Shown: positions 27,336-37,435 of the stretch, piece by piece
Position numbering within the stretch: position 1 is the stretch's first letter
How the letters are laid out: each line of letters begins with the position of its first letter
From: Mariniblastus sp.
GTDB taxonomy: Bacteria; Planctomycetota; Planctomycetia; Pirellulales; Pirellulaceae
Direction of reading: 5' to 3'
Assembly: GCA_029251085.1 (NCBI GenBank)
Contig: JAQXDZ010000014.1
Coordinates: 1-64,000, forward strand
Length of the DNA: 64,000 bases
The notes under the pieces: model-generated
Database searches by the model: none
Told to the model about the DNA's origin: nothing
What the model saw: only the letters and a program-made list of their open reading frames with translations
Made by a program: the position numbers and the translations under genes

Positions 27336-28742
27336 ATGAATAAACCCTCGGTATATTTTGTAGGCGAACCCACCGAGGTCTCCCACCATGCCGCCCCCCT
27401 CCAGGATCGGCTCAAAATTGCAATAGCCTCTCCATCAGATGTTGTGCGGCAAGCCAATCCCGGCGACCTCGCAATTTTTTACTCTGAACATTTTGACCGA
27501 TTTCGAGACTGCTGCACGAAATTAAAACGCAACAACGTGGCGACGTTGTATTTAATTGATGGCATTCTCGAATGGCGAAACGCGTGGGACAATCTACCCG
27601 ACGAAGTTGCATGCCCCTACACGATGCGTCCGATCCTCGCTCATAAGGCAGCCTGCATTGGCAACTCCCAGGCTCATATTCTCAACCAGTGGGGGAATTC
27701 AGGAAAAACAGAAGTCGTAGGAATCCCGCGACTTGATTCCATACCCGCTCAACCAACTCCTCCCCGTGCCGATCGAGAGTTTCGGATTCTGGTCATGACA
27801 GCCAAAACTCCTGGCTTTACCCCAACCCAAATCAAAGCGGTTAGACAGAGCCTGCAGGACCTCAAACAATGGGCTGACAATAACGCCCAACTCAATTTGA
27901 CCGATCAGTCCCCCACATCCGAATCCCTCGATGTAAAAATCGTATGGCGATTGACTGGAGGCCTGGAGGACGAATTGGGTGTCACCAATAACTTAAACGA
28001 TCTCACTGGCACGGAACTGAACCAAACACTCGCTCAGGTGGATGCAGTGATCACAACTGCCTCGACGGGAATGCTCGAATCCATGCGTCTTGGCATTCCT
28101 ACGGCCTTACTGGATTACCACAACTGCCCGCGTTACGTGAATGCTGGCTGGACGATCTCAGCTTCCAATCACATTCCATCGATCGTCGCGCAACTGGCCC
28201 AACCGACACCTGAGCATCTCTTCTACCAACAGACACAACTCTGCGATGCTTTGCAAAATACAGCCAATGCAACCGACCGACTTGTTGACCTCGTCGAGCA
28301 AATGCTTTCCATCGCGGGGCAGCAGATAACGGCATCACCTAGTCCGGACGAGAACTCACTATCGTTTCCAGAGGCTATTTTAAAGCCAGCCGAAACGTTA
28401 TCTCCATTGTTCTCCCATCAACAACTCTTCCCAGATGCCGCTGAGTTTGAACAAAAACAACTGATCGAAGTCCAGGCACAACTCGCTCACTCTCGCAGAG
28501 AAATCTCTCACCTTCAATCAAAGCAAACGCAACTCCGCGCCGAACTGGATGAGGCCCACCAAATATTCAAACAAATCGAAAAACACCCAATTGCTGGCCC
28601 GATTGTGCGCGTTCGTCAGAAGATGCTTGGTTTAATGGAAAAAATGGGCAAACGGAAAAACAAGCTGGACGGGTCCAGCCCGATTATTGAACCCAATCCA
28701 CTAAATTCGAACGTAGATCCGACAACGAATAACACTAATTAG
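27336..28742 (+). CDS. Glycosyltransferase-like protein with C-terminal coiled coil
   Basis: A 468-residue protein not assigned to a named family with confidence. It has GT-B-like features: VYFVGEP at the N-terminus, DGILEWRNAWD, a C-terminal Rossmann half ending AQVDAVITTASTGMLESMRL and GIPTALLDYHNCPRYVNAGW, which resembles the donor-side loop of CDP-glycerol/UDP-glycosyltransferases. Residues about 375-430 form a coiled coil (KQLIEVQAQLAHSRREISHL), followed by a basic tail. Position between GT genes supports a role in the same glycan pathway; that is inference. Confidence 0.6.
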   Translation: MNKPSVYFVGEPTEVSHHAAPLQDRLKIAIASPSDVVRQANPGDLAIFYSEHFDRFRDCCTKLKRNNVATLYLIDGILEWRNAWDNLPDEVACPYTMRPILAHKAACIGNSQAHILNQWGNSGKTEVVGIPRLDSIPAQPTPPRADREFRILVMTAKTPGFTPTQIKAVRQSLQDLKQWADNNAQLNLTDQSPTSESLDVKIVWRLTGGLEDELGVTNNLNDLTGTELNQTLAQVDAVITTASTGMLESMRLGIPTALLDYHNCPRYVNAGWTISASNHIPSIVAQLAQPTPEHLFYQQTQLCDALQNTANATDRLVDLVEQMLSIAGQQITASPSPDENSLSFPEAILKPAETLSPLFSHQQLFPDAAEFEQKQLIEVQAQLAHSRREISHLQSKQTQLRAELDEAHQIFKQIEKHPIAGPIVRVRQKMLGLMEKMGKRKNKLDGSSPIIEPNPLNSNVDPTTNNTN

Positions 28743-28842
28743 CCTTTTCCGTGCAATAATAGACTGCTCAATAGCCAGTAAAAAATTACCGTTAGTCCCT
28801 ACGAATCAAAGCCAAGACGAAAATTAAAAACCGACTTCTCGA

Positions 28843-29898
28843 ATGATCCAAGAACTCCTTCAATCTGAAACACTTGCAACCATTCCCGTTGAGGACCCAA
28901 TCGTTCTCTGCGCGTCGGACGACAATTACGTCAAGCCACTTGCAGTCACCCTTTACTCCGCCGCTTCATCACTCAAAAATGGAAATCACCTCCACGTCAT
29001 TCTGATGGACGGTGGCATCTCCGAAGCCAACTGGATGGGACTCCGTGAGACACTTGTGGACCTCCCAATTTCCATTCACATCCTAAGACCCAACCTCAAA
29101 GAATTCAGCGACCTCAGTGTCTCTCATCACATCACCCACGCCGCCTACTTTCGACTTTTAGCTGCTCGACTTCTGCCTGATACGATTGAGAAGGTGATCT
29201 ACCTGGATTCCGATGTCCTTGTCCAATGCGACCTAACTGAACTTTGGAATTTTGACGTAGAAGAACACTACTGCCTCGCCGCGGTCGATATTGCGTGCCC
29301 GTTTGTCGATGCCTACGAGGCACAAGCGAAATTGGGAACGCTAAAAAAAGCCATACCTCACTTAGCTGCAATCTCACCAATCCCCAATTGGCGTCAGCTA
29401 AACTTAGATGGTTCAGCACCCTATTTTAACAGTGGCGTCATGGTGCTCAATCTAGATCGCTGGCGAAGCGAATCGATCGACCAAAAGCTACTGACTTGCC
29501 TCCGTGAAAATGCAAATTTTGTTTGGTGCTGGGATCAGTACGCACTCAACGTGGTATTTGCAGGGCAGTGGGGGCAACTCCCGCCAAGATGGAATCAAGG
29601 GGCTCATGTTTTTGAATTTCCCGATGACGACCATTGCCCAATCAATCCAGTAGAGTTTTCTGAAATGCGAGACCACCCAGCACTGATTCACTTTACAACA
29701 GAATTTAAGCCATGGAAATTTCAGCCGTTCCATCCGCTTCGTGAAAAATTCTATGAGAGTCTCGACCAAACAGCATGGGCGGGTTGGCGACCCGAACGTC
29801 CTCAATTCAGTCTCAAACGATGGTGGGATTTAACAGCCGTTTATTGGATTCGAAAATGGGTCGTTAACTATCGAAAGGCGCGGTCGCTCTTCGCTTAG
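28843..29898 (+). CDS. Glycosyltransferase family 8
   Basis: A GT-A enzyme of 351 residues. The family pattern is clear: ILCASDDNYVKPLAVTLYSA-like opening, KVIYLDSDVLVQCDLTELW with the metal-binding DSD near residue 123, the YFNSGVMVLNLDRWR segment and a C-terminal HFTTEFKPWKF. GT8 enzymes are retaining transferases such as LPS galactosyl/glucosyltransferases and galactinol synthases. In this cluster it probably adds a hexose to a lipopolysaccharide-like or exopolysaccharide chain. Confidence 0.9.
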   Translation: MIQELLQSETLATIPVEDPIVLCASDDNYVKPLAVTLYSAASSLKNGNHLHVILMDGGISEANWMGLRETLVDLPISIHILRPNLKEFSDLSVSHHITHAAYFRLLAARLLPDTIEKVIYLDSDVLVQCDLTELWNFDVEEHYCLAAVDIACPFVDAYEAQAKLGTLKKAIPHLAAISPIPNWRQLNLDGSAPYFNSGVMVLNLDRWRSESIDQKLLTCLRENANFVWCWDQYALNVVFAGQWGQLPPRWNQGAHVFEFPDDDHCPINPVEFSEMRDHPALIHFTTEFKPWKFQPFHPLREKFYESLDQTAWAGWRPERPQFSLKRWWDLTAVYWIRKWVVNYRKARSLFA

Positions 29899-29920
29899 CG
29901 TTCAACCCGCGATTTGATTC

Positions 29921-30856
29921 ATGCTTAACCCCAATCCGCAAACTGCATTCCCGAATGAATCCAGCAACGAAGCCCATGAGCTTTCCGCCAGTCAACCACT
30001 GCCCAAAGTTACTATCTTCGCCCTCCCCAAACCCTTCGGCGAAAAAACTGACCTCATTCAAAGAAATGCGATCCAATCGTGGGCTTGCCTGAAACCAGAC
30101 GTCGAAGTCTTGCTACTTGGTGATGAACCTGGAATTAGAGAAACAGCACAGGAACTTGGAGTCCGTCACGTCAGTGGCCTGCAGTGCAATGACCACGGCA
30201 CGCCATTGCTCGACTCCGCATTTCAGCTTGCCCATCAAGAGTCAACCACCAACTACCTTGCCTATTGCAATTGCGACGTCATCCTCACGAGAGACTTTTG
30301 CGAGTCAATCCATCAACTAGCCAACGAAGCTCACTTTTGCCAATTCATTGCTTTTGGCCAACGCACTGATCTCAACATAGATCGTGCTATTGATTTCGAG
30401 CAGTCAATTCAGGTCAAGCGACTGCTAGACGAATGCCAAAGCAAAGGAGTGCGGTCGTCCAATGCCTGCAAAGAGTATTTCATTTTTAACCGCCAACTTT
30501 ATCAAGACATTCCACCCTTTGCCGTTGGACGAGGCAACTGGGACAACTGGATAATTCACTCGGCGAAACAAAATAAAGTCCCGGTCATCAATCTCTCAAA
30601 CACGGTAACCGCAATCCACCAATCTCACGATTACTCGCATGCGTCGCTTAACCGCTGGGGGTGTTACGTCTCCGGCGCAGAGGCTAAAGAAAATCGACGG
30701 CTAGGGGGAGGAAGCCACATTATTTCAGGCTCAACCGCGAACTGGAAAATGACGCGAGACGGTCTTAAAAAAGAGCTACCCAAACTTATCAGCCCAAGTT
30801 TTTGGGCTGACGCACCGCGATTTGCCCGACTCGTGTTTGACCTATTGGTGAGATAA
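29921..30856 (+). CDS. Glycosyltransferase-like GT-A domain protein
   Basis: A 311-residue protein. LPKVTIFALPKPFGEKTDLI begins a nucleotide-sugar fold, and NYLAYCNCDVILTRDFCESI carries an acidic CDV in the position of the DXD motif. Later segments (RGNWDNWIIHSAKQNKVPVI, AIHQSHDYSHASL) resemble hypothetical GT2-like proteins in cyanobacteria and plants. Catalytic activity is inferred. Its stop is three bases before the ATG of the next gene, so the pair is translationally coupled. Confidence 0.7.
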   Translation: MLNPNPQTAFPNESSNEAHELSASQPLPKVTIFALPKPFGEKTDLIQRNAIQSWACLKPDVEVLLLGDEPGIRETAQELGVRHVSGLQCNDHGTPLLDSAFQLAHQESTTNYLAYCNCDVILTRDFCESIHQLANEAHFCQFIAFGQRTDLNIDRAIDFEQSIQVKRLLDECQSKGVRSSNACKEYFIFNRQLYQDIPPFAVGRGNWDNWIIHSAKQNKVPVINLSNTVTAIHQSHDYSHASLNRWGCYVSGAEAKENRRLGGGSHIISGSTANWKMTRDGLKKELPKLISPSFWADAPRFARLVFDLLVR

Positions 30857-30859
30857 CCC

Positions 30860-32122
30860 ATGCTCACCTTTTCCGCGATCGTCGCCGGCCAGATCATTTT
30901 TGCGGCGGCTTTGATTCAGCTTTCAATCGCCATTTCATTCGGACGCTGGTTCTCAAAGAAAACTAGCAAAACCGCGAAGCCTGCCGACCAAGCGATGACG
31001 GCAGTCATCATGTCTGTACGAGGTTGCGACCCCACTTTCGAAGCTTCCCTGACTGGTGTCCTGCTGCAACAGTATGCGGACTACCAAATCCATTTGGTGG
31101 TTGACCATCAAGACGATCCGGCGTGGAATGTCGCTACTGAGATTAAATCGAAATTTGACCGAGACGATCGCCTGTGCATTCACGCAATGAAAACACCGCG
31201 AGACACCTGCAGCCTCAAGTGCCATTCTATCTTACAAGCCGTAGAGCATTTGACGGATGAGATAGAATTCGTAGCATTCCTAGATGCTGACGTGGCACCA
31301 CACTCAACTTGGCTGGCCGAATTAACAGGGCCTCTTCAAGACAAAGAAATCGGAGGAGTCACCGGCAGTCAGTGGTTTGAACCACCGATTCCAACTGGAC
31401 CTGGCTCATTAATCCGAAGCGCCTGGAATGCTGGAGCACTCGTCTTTTCAGTTTACTTTGCCAACCCATGGGCTGGCAGTTTTGCCATGAGACGATCCAC
31501 ATTGGAATCGGCCAATTTGATTTCGACCTGGTCAAAATCAATCGTGGATGATGGACCTCTCAAGAAAGCAATTCAGGAGCAGGGCCTGGAAATTGAGCTT
31601 GCCCCTTCTCTCATCATGATAAATCGTGAACACTGCTCTGCCGCGTACGCGAATCGGTGGGTGACTCGCATGCTAACCTGGTCTCGACTTTACGAAGACA
31701 CTTTCTTTCTTTCTGTGATCCACTCCTGCTTTAGCAATGTTCTCATGCTGACCAATTTCACCATTTTGATCATCGCGATCCTTCTTGGAAACGCTACCGC
31801 TTTCGTTGCCAGTGCGACGGCATTGCTATTAAGCGGCTGCCTCTCCACGTGGGCATATTCAGTTTCCCGAAAGGTTGCCGCGCGGAGCGCACAACTGCGA
31901 GGGGAAACGATTGGCAACACAACGCTTTGGCGATTAATTAAACTATTGCTTTTGGTGCCCGCGTGCCAGCTAATCTACGGTGCATCTTCGATCATGTCAC
32001 TGTGCTGCAAACGAGTTCGCTGGCGGCAGATCGAATACGACTTGAGCTCGGCACCCAATTTCAAAAGGCTGAACTACCAGCCATTTAATCCAGAACCAGA
32101 CAACTCCAGCAACTCGATCTAA
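30860..32122 (+). CDS. Membrane glycosyltransferase family 2 (ceramide glucosyltransferase-like)
   Basis: A 420-residue protein with one N-terminal helix, a GT2 catalytic domain and three C-terminal helices. Motifs: VIMSVRGCDPTFEASLTGVL, FVAFLDADVAPHSTWLAELT (DXD), the catalytic-base region SIVDDGPLKKAIQEQG and ANRWVTRMLTWSR, equivalent to the (Q/R)XXRW signature of processive or lipid-linked GT2/GT21 enzymes. The closest general resemblance is to HpnI/ceramide glucosyltransferase. It probably glycosylates a lipid acceptor at the inner membrane and ends the cluster. Confidence 0.85.
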   Translation: MLTFSAIVAGQIIFAAALIQLSIAISFGRWFSKKTSKTAKPADQAMTAVIMSVRGCDPTFEASLTGVLLQQYADYQIHLVVDHQDDPAWNVATEIKSKFDRDDRLCIHAMKTPRDTCSLKCHSILQAVEHLTDEIEFVAFLDADVAPHSTWLAELTGPLQDKEIGGVTGSQWFEPPIPTGPGSLIRSAWNAGALVFSVYFANPWAGSFAMRRSTLESANLISTWSKSIVDDGPLKKAIQEQGLEIELAPSLIMINREHCSAAYANRWVTRMLTWSRLYEDTFFLSVIHSCFSNVLMLTNFTILIIAILLGNATAFVASATALLLSGCLSTWAYSVSRKVAARSAQLRGETIGNTTLWRLIKLLLLVPACQLIYGASSIMSLCCKRVRWRQIEYDLSSAPNFKRLNYQPFNPEPDNSSNSI

Positions 32123-32170
32123 ACTGGGCTGGCAGTCTAGAAATCCAGAAAACACAAAGGATTGCATCCG

Positions 32171-33274
32171 TCAATTCTTCAAGCTGTCGAGAATCAGTTG
32201 ATCCTCAGGGGCTGCCAAAACCACGACCTCGCCAATCCTCACTGGAAGAATCAACTTCAATTCCCCCCGCGCAACTTTCTTATCGTGTTTCATCGATGCG
32301 ACGAGTTCATCGTGACGTTCAGCGGGGCAGTCGACCGGAAGCTGCATCTTGCGAAACAACTCGGTTTGGCGGGTCACGAAGGAGTCTGGCACCATTTCCA
32401 ATTCACGGGCCAGGCGAGCGGCACAGGTCATGCCGATCGCAATTGCTTCACCGTGGAGAAAACGCCCAAAACCGAAGACAGCCTCAATTGCATGCCCATA
32501 AGTATGGCCGTAATTTAAAATTGCTCGGCGCCCAGACGTTTCTCGTTCGTCTTCCTCGACGATTGCCGCTTTACACTGGCAACAACGAGCGATACAGCGG
32601 GCAAGTGCCTCCGGTTCCCGTTGCCCGATCAGGTCAGCCGTTGACTCGAGAGAGGCAAAAAAATCGACGTCCATGATCAAGCCGTATTTAATTACCTCAG
32701 CGAGCCCCGCTCGAAAATTGGCTTCATCTAGCGTTTCCAAAACTAAGGGGTCGATCAAGACCACTTCCGGTTGCCAAAAAGCGCCGACCATGTTTTTGGC
32801 ACTGGGTAAATTAACACCCACCTTCCCTCCAACGCTACTATCGACCTGCGCTAAAAGCGTTGTTGGGATCTGAATAAACCGAATCCCGCGGGCAAACGAA
32901 GCGGCAAGGAAACCAGCCAAGTCACCGACCACCCCTCCTCCCAACGCCACGACCACGGACTGGCGATCGGTATTAAAATCGACCATCTGCTGCCACAGTT
33001 CATTGCACACAGGGATCGACTTAGACTCTTCGCCTGGATTGACGCAAATTACATCCACCCGTTGAGCAATCTCTGAAATCTGTGAAACAACCGATTCGAG
33101 ATACAACTCAGCGACGTTGCTATCGGTCACTAAAATTACGTGCTCGTTTGAAACAAAGCTGCCAAGTGCCTTTGAAAGCTGGCCTAACAGGCCAGGCTTG
33201 ATTTCAATCGAATAACTCCGACTTGCTAAATTTACAGCAACCTGACTGTCGGCATCGGGAATATAATCGTTCAA
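32171..33274 (-). CDS. aroB: 3-dehydroquinate synthase AroB
   Basis: Converts 3-deoxy-D-arabino-heptulosonate 7-phosphate to 3-dehydroquinate, the second step of the shikimate pathway, using NAD and a metal ion. Diagnostic segments: VVALGGGVVGDLAGFLAASF, FIQIPTTLLAQVDSSVGGKV with the following GVNLPSAKNMVGAFWQP, and the metal-binding ILNYGHTYGHAIE and LHGEAIAIGM. The start is a TTG with GAGG upstream. Length 367 is normal. It is convergent with the end of the glycosyltransferase cluster. Confidence 0.96.
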   Translation of the reverse strand: MNDYIPDADSQVAVNLASRSYSIEIKPGLLGQLSKALGSFVSNEHVILVTDSNVAELYLESVVSQISEIAQRVDVICVNPGEESKSIPVCNELWQQMVDFNTDRQSVVVALGGGVVGDLAGFLAASFARGIRFIQIPTTLLAQVDSSVGGKVGVNLPSAKNMVGAFWQPEVVLIDPLVLETLDEANFRAGLAEVIKYGLIMDVDFFASLESTADLIGQREPEALARCIARCCQCKAAIVEEDERETSGRRAILNYGHTYGHAIEAVFGFGRFLHGEAIAIGMTCAARLARELEMVPDSFVTRQTELFRKMQLPVDCPAERHDELVASMKHDKKVARGELKLILPVRIGEVVVLAAPEDQLILDSLKN

Positions 33275-33347
33275 CTGCTTCGCCTCGCATTACTTTTTTT
33301 AAACCACTCAAACAGATTCCAAAAAACAGATTCCAAAAAAGAATCTC

Positions 33348-34223
33348 TTATGACGCAGAATAGAGCAGTGGAAAAAACTGCCCCTCCATTTTTTGGCCGC
33401 TAGGAATGACAGGCACCCCCGCCAACAATTCATCATCGGTGTGCGACTCGACTCCATCACGCATCAAATTTAGAACGACTGCCCGACGTGGTTGCTCCGT
33501 TGTATTATCAAATGACCCGTGTACCATCAGCGGATGGTGAAATGTACATTGCCCCGGCTCAAGTTCAATGGAAAGAGGATTTTGAAATGCCCCCCACTGC
33601 GTGTCAGTAAGAACATTTTGAATCGCTGTCATGTCCCCAGCCAAACCAGTGATTGGAAGTAAGTCCCAACGATGACTTCCCGGAATGTACTGCAAACAAC
33701 CATTCTCTTTAGTCGCCCGATCCAAGCCTGTCCAGCAGGTCAAATGAGCCATCGGTTGAGTCCGCGTCCAATAAGAATAATCCTGATGCCACGCAACGTT
33801 CCCACCGTGCTTCGCCGGTTTACAAAACAATTGATCATGCCAGAATCGAACTCCCCCGCCGAGCAACTGACTTGCCGGGATTAAGAACGCAGGGTTCCAC
33901 AGCAAGTCGTGAAAACCGGATCGCAGACGCCACGCACCCAAGGCATGGAAAAGCACTCGCTCCGGGTCATCCGACTCGTTGGTATGGTACTCATGCCACA
34001 AATTGCAACCGGCATGCTTGGGGTCAAAGAACTCAGTCAATTCCCGTCTTAAAACTTCAATTTGAGCCGTGTCCAGCAACTGGACTCCAGCAAGGTAACC
34101 TTGGTCGTGAAAGAAATCGACGTCTTCACGGGAAAGACAGTAACGTTCAAAATCATCGTCCTTCAAACTTGGAAACAAAGAAGTAATCGGACGATGTATC
34201 TGTGACAGGTCCTCGATGCTCAT
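33348..34223 (-). CDS. Phytanoyl-CoA dioxygenase (PhyH) family protein
   Basis: A 291-residue Fe(II)/2-oxoglutarate-dependent oxygenase. The first two iron ligands are in [20 protein letters not shown] (HXD) and the distal His in [13 protein letters not shown]; the arginine that would hold 2-oxoglutarate is in the following [10 protein letters not shown]. The family hydroxylates very diverse substrates in bacteria, including small polar molecules such as ectoine; nothing in the sequence identifies this one. It ends 73 bases before the start of aroB on the same strand. Confidence 0.88.
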   Translation of the reverse strand: MSIEDLSQIHRPITSLFPSLKDDDFERYCLSREDVDFFHDQGYLAGVQLLDTAQIEVLRRELTEFFDPKHAGCNLWHEYHTNESDDPERVLFHALGAWRLRSGFHDLLWNPAFLIPASQLLGGGVRFWHDQLFCKPAKHGGNVAWHQDYSYWTRTQPMAHLTCWTGLDRATKENGCLQYIPGSHRWDLLPITGLAGDMTAIQNVLTDTQWGAFQNPLSIELEPGQCTFHHPLMVHGSFDNTTEQPRRAVVLNLMRDGVESHTDDELLAGVPVIPSGQKMEGQFFPLLYSAS

Positions 34224-34505
34224 TAATTTTCACTTGGCTCAACTGCGAAACATAGACTATTTAATATTATTGACAGGTAGCGAGGCACCAGCAGTTCAGA
34301 ATGATGATTTACGCGAACGTATGATATCCCAGATCGAGCTGATTGGATTGCACAATCGCAGTGTCTTTGTGTAAAAAATACTTTTAAAAATCACAATCTC
34401 GATTCGCTCGTTTTTTCCAGTTCGTCGCTCAAATGCAACGCCCTACACGCCCTTAGCCTGAGAATTTTAAATTCGCGAAATGCGATTAATTCAACGAGAA
34501 ACTGG

Positions 34506-36311
34506 TCAATGCTGAAAAGATTCAGGATGGGTCGACTCAAGCTGCAACAACATTCTTTGAGCCTTTTGAACCATGTCGCTTCCCTGCCGGGAATCTGGAA
34601 ACCGTCCCCAATCAATGTCTTTGGAATAGCTGATAATTGACTTGTACAACCTGATCTGCTCGTCGACATCCGTCGTCTTCAAAGCAACATCGAGCACCGA
34701 TCGAATGCGATTCAAATTCCCCCGCAACTCACTCAATGCATCGTGCTTAATTTTAATTCGATAAGCAACTGCCGCTTCGAAACAGGCTTGATCACGCGGT
34801 TCTAAATCAACGCCGCTAAGAAAATTGACGAAAGCATCCATCTGTTCGTTAGCTTTGATAGGATTTTCGTCCGCACCTTCAACAGTCCGCAGAAACCGTT
34901 GTTCAATGTCTGTCAGTCGTGAGGAACCTTTGGCAGTCAAAAAATTTCGACGGCTTTTGTAAAGTTTGATTGCGTCACCCACTCGCCCCAATTCCAAAAC
35001 TTGCTCAGCCCGTTCCTCATCAGGGTAAAGCTCGGCAAACTGGTTGATTTCAAGAATCACCGTGTCCGGCTTGCTCGCCCCAAGCTCTATCGCCGCGTAC
35101 AACTCGTCGGCACTTGGAGGTTTGTAGGCCTGCCAAACGCCGTAGACACCAATCGCAACCACAAACAAAAAAGCAAAGAGCAGTCGCCAGACGCCCTTGC
35201 TTTCCCGCGGTTCAAAATCGGCAACATAAGGCTGCTCCCTGGTCTTCTCCGTGACGGTTTCGAAGTAATCTTCCCGCACCGGCATCGTATCAATTGGCTG
35301 GCTCTTATGATCCGTGAACTCAACCGTCTGCATGTCAGAATTTACAATGCTAACTTTTCCAGTCGCCTTCTTAGCGTCAGCTCGCACAGTATTTTCACGC
35401 GTCGCCGGAACACCGACATCGAATGTATCGACATGCCCTTTTCCTTCAGGACGATGAGTTGTTCTCGCCTCACTGCTCTCTCGCAGGGCCGATTCAACCT
35501 CTTCGATTTGATGTGACAAGGCCAGTGAAGTTGGAATCCGATCCTCAGGCCGCTTCGCCATTAGATGCCGTATCAACTGATCGATTTCAGCCGGAACCTC
35601 TGGCAGCGAAGCTGAAATACTCGGCGCTGGTGCCCGCAACAGATTGCTCAACGAACCTTCAACTGAATTTGTTCGAAAGGGAGGCTTACCCGAGAGCAAT
35701 GCGTACATCACAGAACCCAGACTGTAGAGATCACTCCGAATCGTGACCAACTCTCCCTTCGCCTGCTCAGGGCTCATGAAATCCATCGTCCCCAATACAT
35801 TCTGCCCGGTGTTCTGTGATGAACCAAACCGTTTTGCAATTCCAAAATCAGTGATCTTAACGAAGTCAGGCTGAGAATTCTCGTCATAGGTCATCAACAA
35901 GTTACCCGGCTTAAGATCGCGGTGGATAATTCCACGATCATGGGCGTGCCTCAAACCGGCACTGACGTCCTTAACAATCTGCAATACCGCTCGCCAATCA
36001 AACCGATAGCCGCTTTTTTGCATTTGAAAAAGGCTGTTTCCCTCCACCAATTCCATGGAAAAAAACAACATCCCATCTTCTTGCCCGAAGCTTAAGATCC
36101 GAACAATATTGCGGTGGTTCAGCTTCAGAAGCGATTCAATTTCAGCTTCAAACCTGCCGCGAAAGTGGTCGTCGTTTGCATAGTTGGGAGCCAAGACTTT
36201 GACTGCATGCACCTCACCGGTGTCTTGATGAACTCCACGGAATACCGACCCCATTCCACCACGGCCTAAAACGCCTTTGAATTCGTAAGGGCCAATTTTT
36301 TCAAGTGCCAT
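34506..36311 (-). CDS. Membrane-anchored Ser/Thr protein kinase
   Basis: A 601-residue Hanks-type kinase. Kinase domain at about 8-275: glycine loop GVLGRGGMGSVFRG, Lys in HAVKVLAPNY, catalytic loop IIHRDLKPGNLLM, DFG in ITDFGIAKRFG, and APE-equivalent FMSPEQAKGE. A polar linker (about 280-370) follows, then one transmembrane helix (LLFAFLFVVAIGVYGVW, about 374-390) and a periplasmic helical region of about 200 residues with no named domain that I recognise. The layout is typical of planctomycete PknB-like kinases. Substrates are not evident from the neighbours. Confidence 0.93.
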   Translation of the reverse strand: MALEKIGPYEFKGVLGRGGMGSVFRGVHQDTGEVHAVKVLAPNYANDDHFRGRFEAEIESLLKLNHRNIVRILSFGQEDGMLFFSMELVEGNSLFQMQKSGYRFDWRAVLQIVKDVSAGLRHAHDRGIIHRDLKPGNLLMTYDENSQPDFVKITDFGIAKRFGSSQNTGQNVLGTMDFMSPEQAKGELVTIRSDLYSLGSVMYALLSGKPPFRTNSVEGSLSNLLRAPAPSISASLPEVPAEIDQLIRHLMAKRPEDRIPTSLALSHQIEEVESALRESSEARTTHRPEGKGHVDTFDVGVPATRENTVRADAKKATGKVSIVNSDMQTVEFTDHKSQPIDTMPVREDYFETVTEKTREQPYVADFEPRESKGVWRLLFAFLFVVAIGVYGVWQAYKPPSADELYAAIELGASKPDTVILEINQFAELYPDEERAEQVLELGRVGDAIKLYKSRRNFLTAKGSSRLTDIEQRFLRTVEGADENPIKANEQMDAFVNFLSGVDLEPRDQACFEAAVAYRIKIKHDALSELRGNLNRIRSVLDVALKTTDVDEQIRLYKSIISYSKDIDWGRFPDSRQGSDMVQKAQRMLLQLESTHPESFQH

Positions 36312-36603
36312 GTCGAGCTCAGTCTTTCCTGCTGACTAATCAAACCAGATTACGAGCTTCATTGTAGACTTTAAATTCAGCAAACCCTACCTGTTTAAAG
36401 CTAGATTTCAGCTTTGTAAACTTAGGACAGTATATTTTAGACTTATCGATGCCGGTTGTGCCCCGGTTGTGCCAAATCCAAGTTTTCAAAACCGCCCTTC
36501 GCCCGGTCATGCCCTAAACTGCTAAAGACTTCCTCAACAAGCTGTACGGCTCAGCGAAACTCGTCTTCAACGCCAACTATTAATTATCGAGCGTATAAAT
36601 AAC

Positions 36604-37110
36604 GTGTCCCAACATCCCGCAAGCCAATCTGATCTATTGCTGCTCAAAGATTGCTCGGTGAAACGAACTCGGGCGAGCGGCCCAGGTGGGCAACATCGAA
36701 ACAAAGTTGAAACCGCAATCGTAATAACACACATTCCCACCGGGATAATTGGCCAGGCCAGCGAGGCAAGAAGTCAAAATCAAAACAAAACAATGGCGAT
36801 CGGGAGACTAAAAACCAATCTCGCAGTTGCATTTCGAATTGAAAAAACCAGAAAATCAGCGGCGAGCGAACAGTGGAACTCTCGGTTAAAGAACAAGAAA
36901 ATTGAGGTCAGCCACAAGCACCCTGATTTTCCGGCTTTACTTGCCGAAGCACTCGATTTCCTACAATTTGAAGAATTTAACCCGGCCGCTGCAGCAAAGA
37001 CCCTTGGTTGCTCTACCTCTCAGCTCGTCAAATTCATCAAGCGGAACTCTCAAGCCATTGCGATGGTGAACACGCAACGCAGGTCGCTTGGCCTTAAGAA
37101 AATCTCATAA
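36604..37110 (+). CDS. Release-factor-like peptidyl-tRNA hydrolase (GGQ domain only)
   Basis: A 168-residue protein consisting of a class I release factor catalytic domain without the codon-recognition domain. The GGQ motif sits at residues 28-30 (TRASGPGGQHRNKVETAI), followed by RSQNQNKTMAIGRL, as in ArfB/YaeJ and PrfH-type proteins. The C-terminal 60 residues are an extra helical segment (FNPAAAAKTLGCSTSQLVKF) rather than the short basic ArfB tail. It may rescue stalled ribosomes by hydrolysing peptidyl-tRNA. Start is GTG. Confidence 0.82.
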   Translation: MSQHPASQSDLLLLKDCSVKRTRASGPGGQHRNKVETAIVITHIPTGIIGQASEARSQNQNKTMAIGRLKTNLAVAFRIEKTRKSAASEQWNSRLKNKKIEVSHKHPDFPALLAEALDFLQFEEFNPAAAAKTLGCSTSQLVKFIKRNSQAIAMVNTQRRSLGLKKIS

Positions 37111-37435
37111 AGCAGGTGCTGGATAGCATGTTCAGCCAAACTGGCAGCCGAACTGATGCAGTTTTGGCCATCAAACCCAAAAATTTCACGGTTACAAACG
37201 CATATTTTTCATTTTCGTCCCGCTGACAAGCATCTTATGTAGTATCTTTCCATGAAACACAAATAGAAATTTTGTCAGACCGGAAACGTCGCTTACCTGA
37301 AATTAACAGCAAAACACGCTGTTTTAGCTGAGCAGTACCAACGTCGATGAAAAGTGAGTCTTTCGCCGCCTCGAATTTGCACCCAGGCAATCAAGTGAAA
37401 TTTGGCACACAGATTGCTTAACTAAGAATTGGAAG

